Origin: Thiomonas sp.
Lineage (GTDB): Bacteria > Pseudomonadota > Gammaproteobacteria > Burkholderiales > Burkholderiaceae
Assembly (NCBI GenBank): GCA_027443745.1
Contig: DAIAZB010000344.1
Location: forward strand, 1-7,157
Direction: 5' to 3'
Length of the DNA: 7,157 nt
In this document: positions 6,285-7,157 of the stretch, piece after piece
Numbering within the stretch: position 1 is the stretch's first letter
Layout of the letters: every line of letters starts with the position of its first letter
Program-made: the position numbers and the translations under genes
The notes under the pieces: generated by a model
Told to the model about the DNA's origin: nothing
The model's input: only the letters and a program-made list of their open reading frames with translations
The model's database searches: none

Positions 6285-7157
6285 ATGAATCCAATTCAAA
6301 TCGCTCTGCTGGGCGCAGGTACGGTGGCCACAGGGGTCGTCAAGGTGCTCGAACGCAACCAAGAAGAATTGCGTCGCCGCGCTGGCCGCGGCATTGCGGT
6401 GGCGGCAGTCGCCGCGCGAAATCCTGACAAGGCGCGCCAGTCCATGGACACCGTGTTGCCCATCACGCAGGACTTCATGGGGCTGGCGACCCGAGCCGAC
6501 ATCGACATCGTGGTCGAACTGCTGGGCGGCACCTCGCCAGCGCGTGAACTGGTGCTCGCTGCAATTGCCGCGGGCAAGCATGTCGTCACCGCGAACAAGG
6601 CGCTGATCGCGCTGCACGGCAATGAAATCTTCGCCGCAGCCCAGGCCAAGGGCGTGATGGTGGCATTCGAGGCGGCGGTGGCCGGCGGCATTCCCATCAT
6701 CAAGGCGCTGCGCGAGGGACTGGCGGCCAATCGCATCGCCTGGGTTGCCGGCATCATCAACGGCACCACCAATTTCATCCTCTCGGAAATGCGCGACAAG
6801 GGCTTGAGCTTCGATGCCGTGCTGCGCGAGGCGCAACAACTGGGCTACGCCGAAGCCGACCCGACCTTCGACATCGAGGGCATCGACGCCGCACACAAGA
6901 TCACCATTCTGTGCGCCATCGCCTTCGGTGTTCCTGTGCAATTCGACAAGGCGCATGTGGAAGGCATCACGCATCTCGACGCAGCCGACATCCGCTATGC
7001 CGAGCAACTGGGCTATCGCATCAAACTGCTGGGCATCACGCGGCGGGCGCCCGAGGGCATCGAGTTGCGCGTGCATCCCACCCTCATCCCGGCAACGCGG
7101 CTGGTGGCCAATGTGGAAGGCGCCATGAATGCCGTGCTGGTGCAAGGAGACGCCGTG
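6285..7157 (+). CDS. hom: Homoserine dehydrogenase, 3' end beyond window
   Basis: This enzyme reduces aspartate semialdehyde to homoserine with NAD(P)H, the shared step to threonine and methionine. The frame runs from ATG 6285 to the last base with no stop: 291 residues of an expected 430-440. Residues 1-100 form the Rossmann domain with the loop GAGTVATG at 10-17. The third glycine of GxGxxG is Ala15, which may favour NADP(H). TANKAL carries the conserved Lys105. The catalytic domain shows AFEAAVAGGIPIIKALREGL, IINGTTNFILSEM and the signature GYAEADPTFDIEGIDAAHK, holding Glu190, Asp192, Asp196, Asp201 and Lys205, the family's catalytic and substrate-binding acids and lysine. The C-terminal ACT domain, which usually gives threonine feedback inhibition, would lie outside the window. 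No aspartokinase domain precedes it, so it is the monofunctional type. No clear Shine-Dalgarno precedes the ATG, but the MNPIQIALLGAG opening fits the family. In relatives thrC commonly follows; that cannot be seen here. Confidence 0.96.
   Translation, partial: MNPIQIALLGAGTVATGVVKVLERNQEELRRRAGRGIAVAAVAARNPDKARQSMDTVLPITQDFMGLATRADIDIVVELLGGTSPARELVLAAIAAGKHVVTANKALIALHGNEIFAAAQAKGVMVAFEAAVAGGIPIIKALREGLAANRIAWVAGIINGTTNFILSEMRDKGLSFDAVLREAQQLGYAEADPTFDIEGIDAAHKITILCAIAFGVPVQFDKAHVEGITHLDAADIRYAEQLGYRIKLLGITRRAPEGIELRVHPTLIPATRLVANVEGAMNAVLVQGDAV

Noticed and set aside
6102..7145. Minus-strand ORF of 347 codons over alaA and hom
   Set aside because: It is antisense to two clear enzyme genes, and its composition (His, Gln, Arg, Gly) is that of a shadow frame.
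1..7157. Mobile element, CRISPR array, tRNA or toxin-antitoxin locus
   Set aside because: No terminal inverted repeats, transposase or integrase motifs, spaced direct repeats or tRNA-like folds were found by eye. The PIN domain is fused to PhoH rather than being a stand-alone VapC toxin, and no clear antitoxin gene is present.

Overview
The window is an ordinary, gene-dense stretch of a proteobacterial chromosome. The protein sequences (L9, DnaB, a PIN-PhoH ATPase, an AlaA-type aminotransferase, a homoserine dehydrogenase) look most like betaproteobacteria, probably Burkholderiales. Genus cannot be fixed from sequence alone. Base composition is fairly GC-rich and looks even throughout. I see no insertion sequence, phage gene, CRISPR array, tRNA or rRNA.

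Layout: positions 1-442 hold the 3' part of rplI (ribosomal protein bL9), closed by a strong intrinsic terminator at 461-490. The replicative helicase gene dnaB follows on the same strand (558-1922). Convergent to it is a minus-strand block, read right to left: a small Mth938/Xcc1710-like (DUF498) protein (4862-4449), a Bcp/PrxQ-type peroxiredoxin (4314-3850) and a PIN-domain plus PhoH-ATPase protein (3653-1959). Gaps of 134 and 196 bases separate these three genes, so they may be partly independent transcription units. The right part is plus strand again: an AlaA-like alanine/glutamate aminotransferase (4997-6235), then homoserine dehydrogenase (from 6285), which runs off the window end.

Functions: the left end covers translation and replication (rplI-dnaB is a classic neighbourhood). 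The middle holds stress or RNA-related and poorly understood proteins: thiol peroxidase, PIN-PhoH RNase/helicase, DUF498. The right end is amino-acid metabolism: pyruvate to alanine, then the homoserine branch point to threonine and methionine. alaA and hom are 49 bases apart and could be co-transcribed.

I found no evident new multi-gene system. The most unexplained element is the gap between the peroxiredoxin and PIN-PhoH genes. It carries a perfect 14-bp inverted repeat (3720-3733 / 3747-3760) that is not an obvious terminator. The repeat lies inside a possible 36-codon ORF with a CxxC motif, just upstream of phoH. Smaller points are a peroxiredoxin without the usual nearby resolving cysteine and a homoserine dehydrogenase whose nucleotide-binding loop reads GxGxxA.
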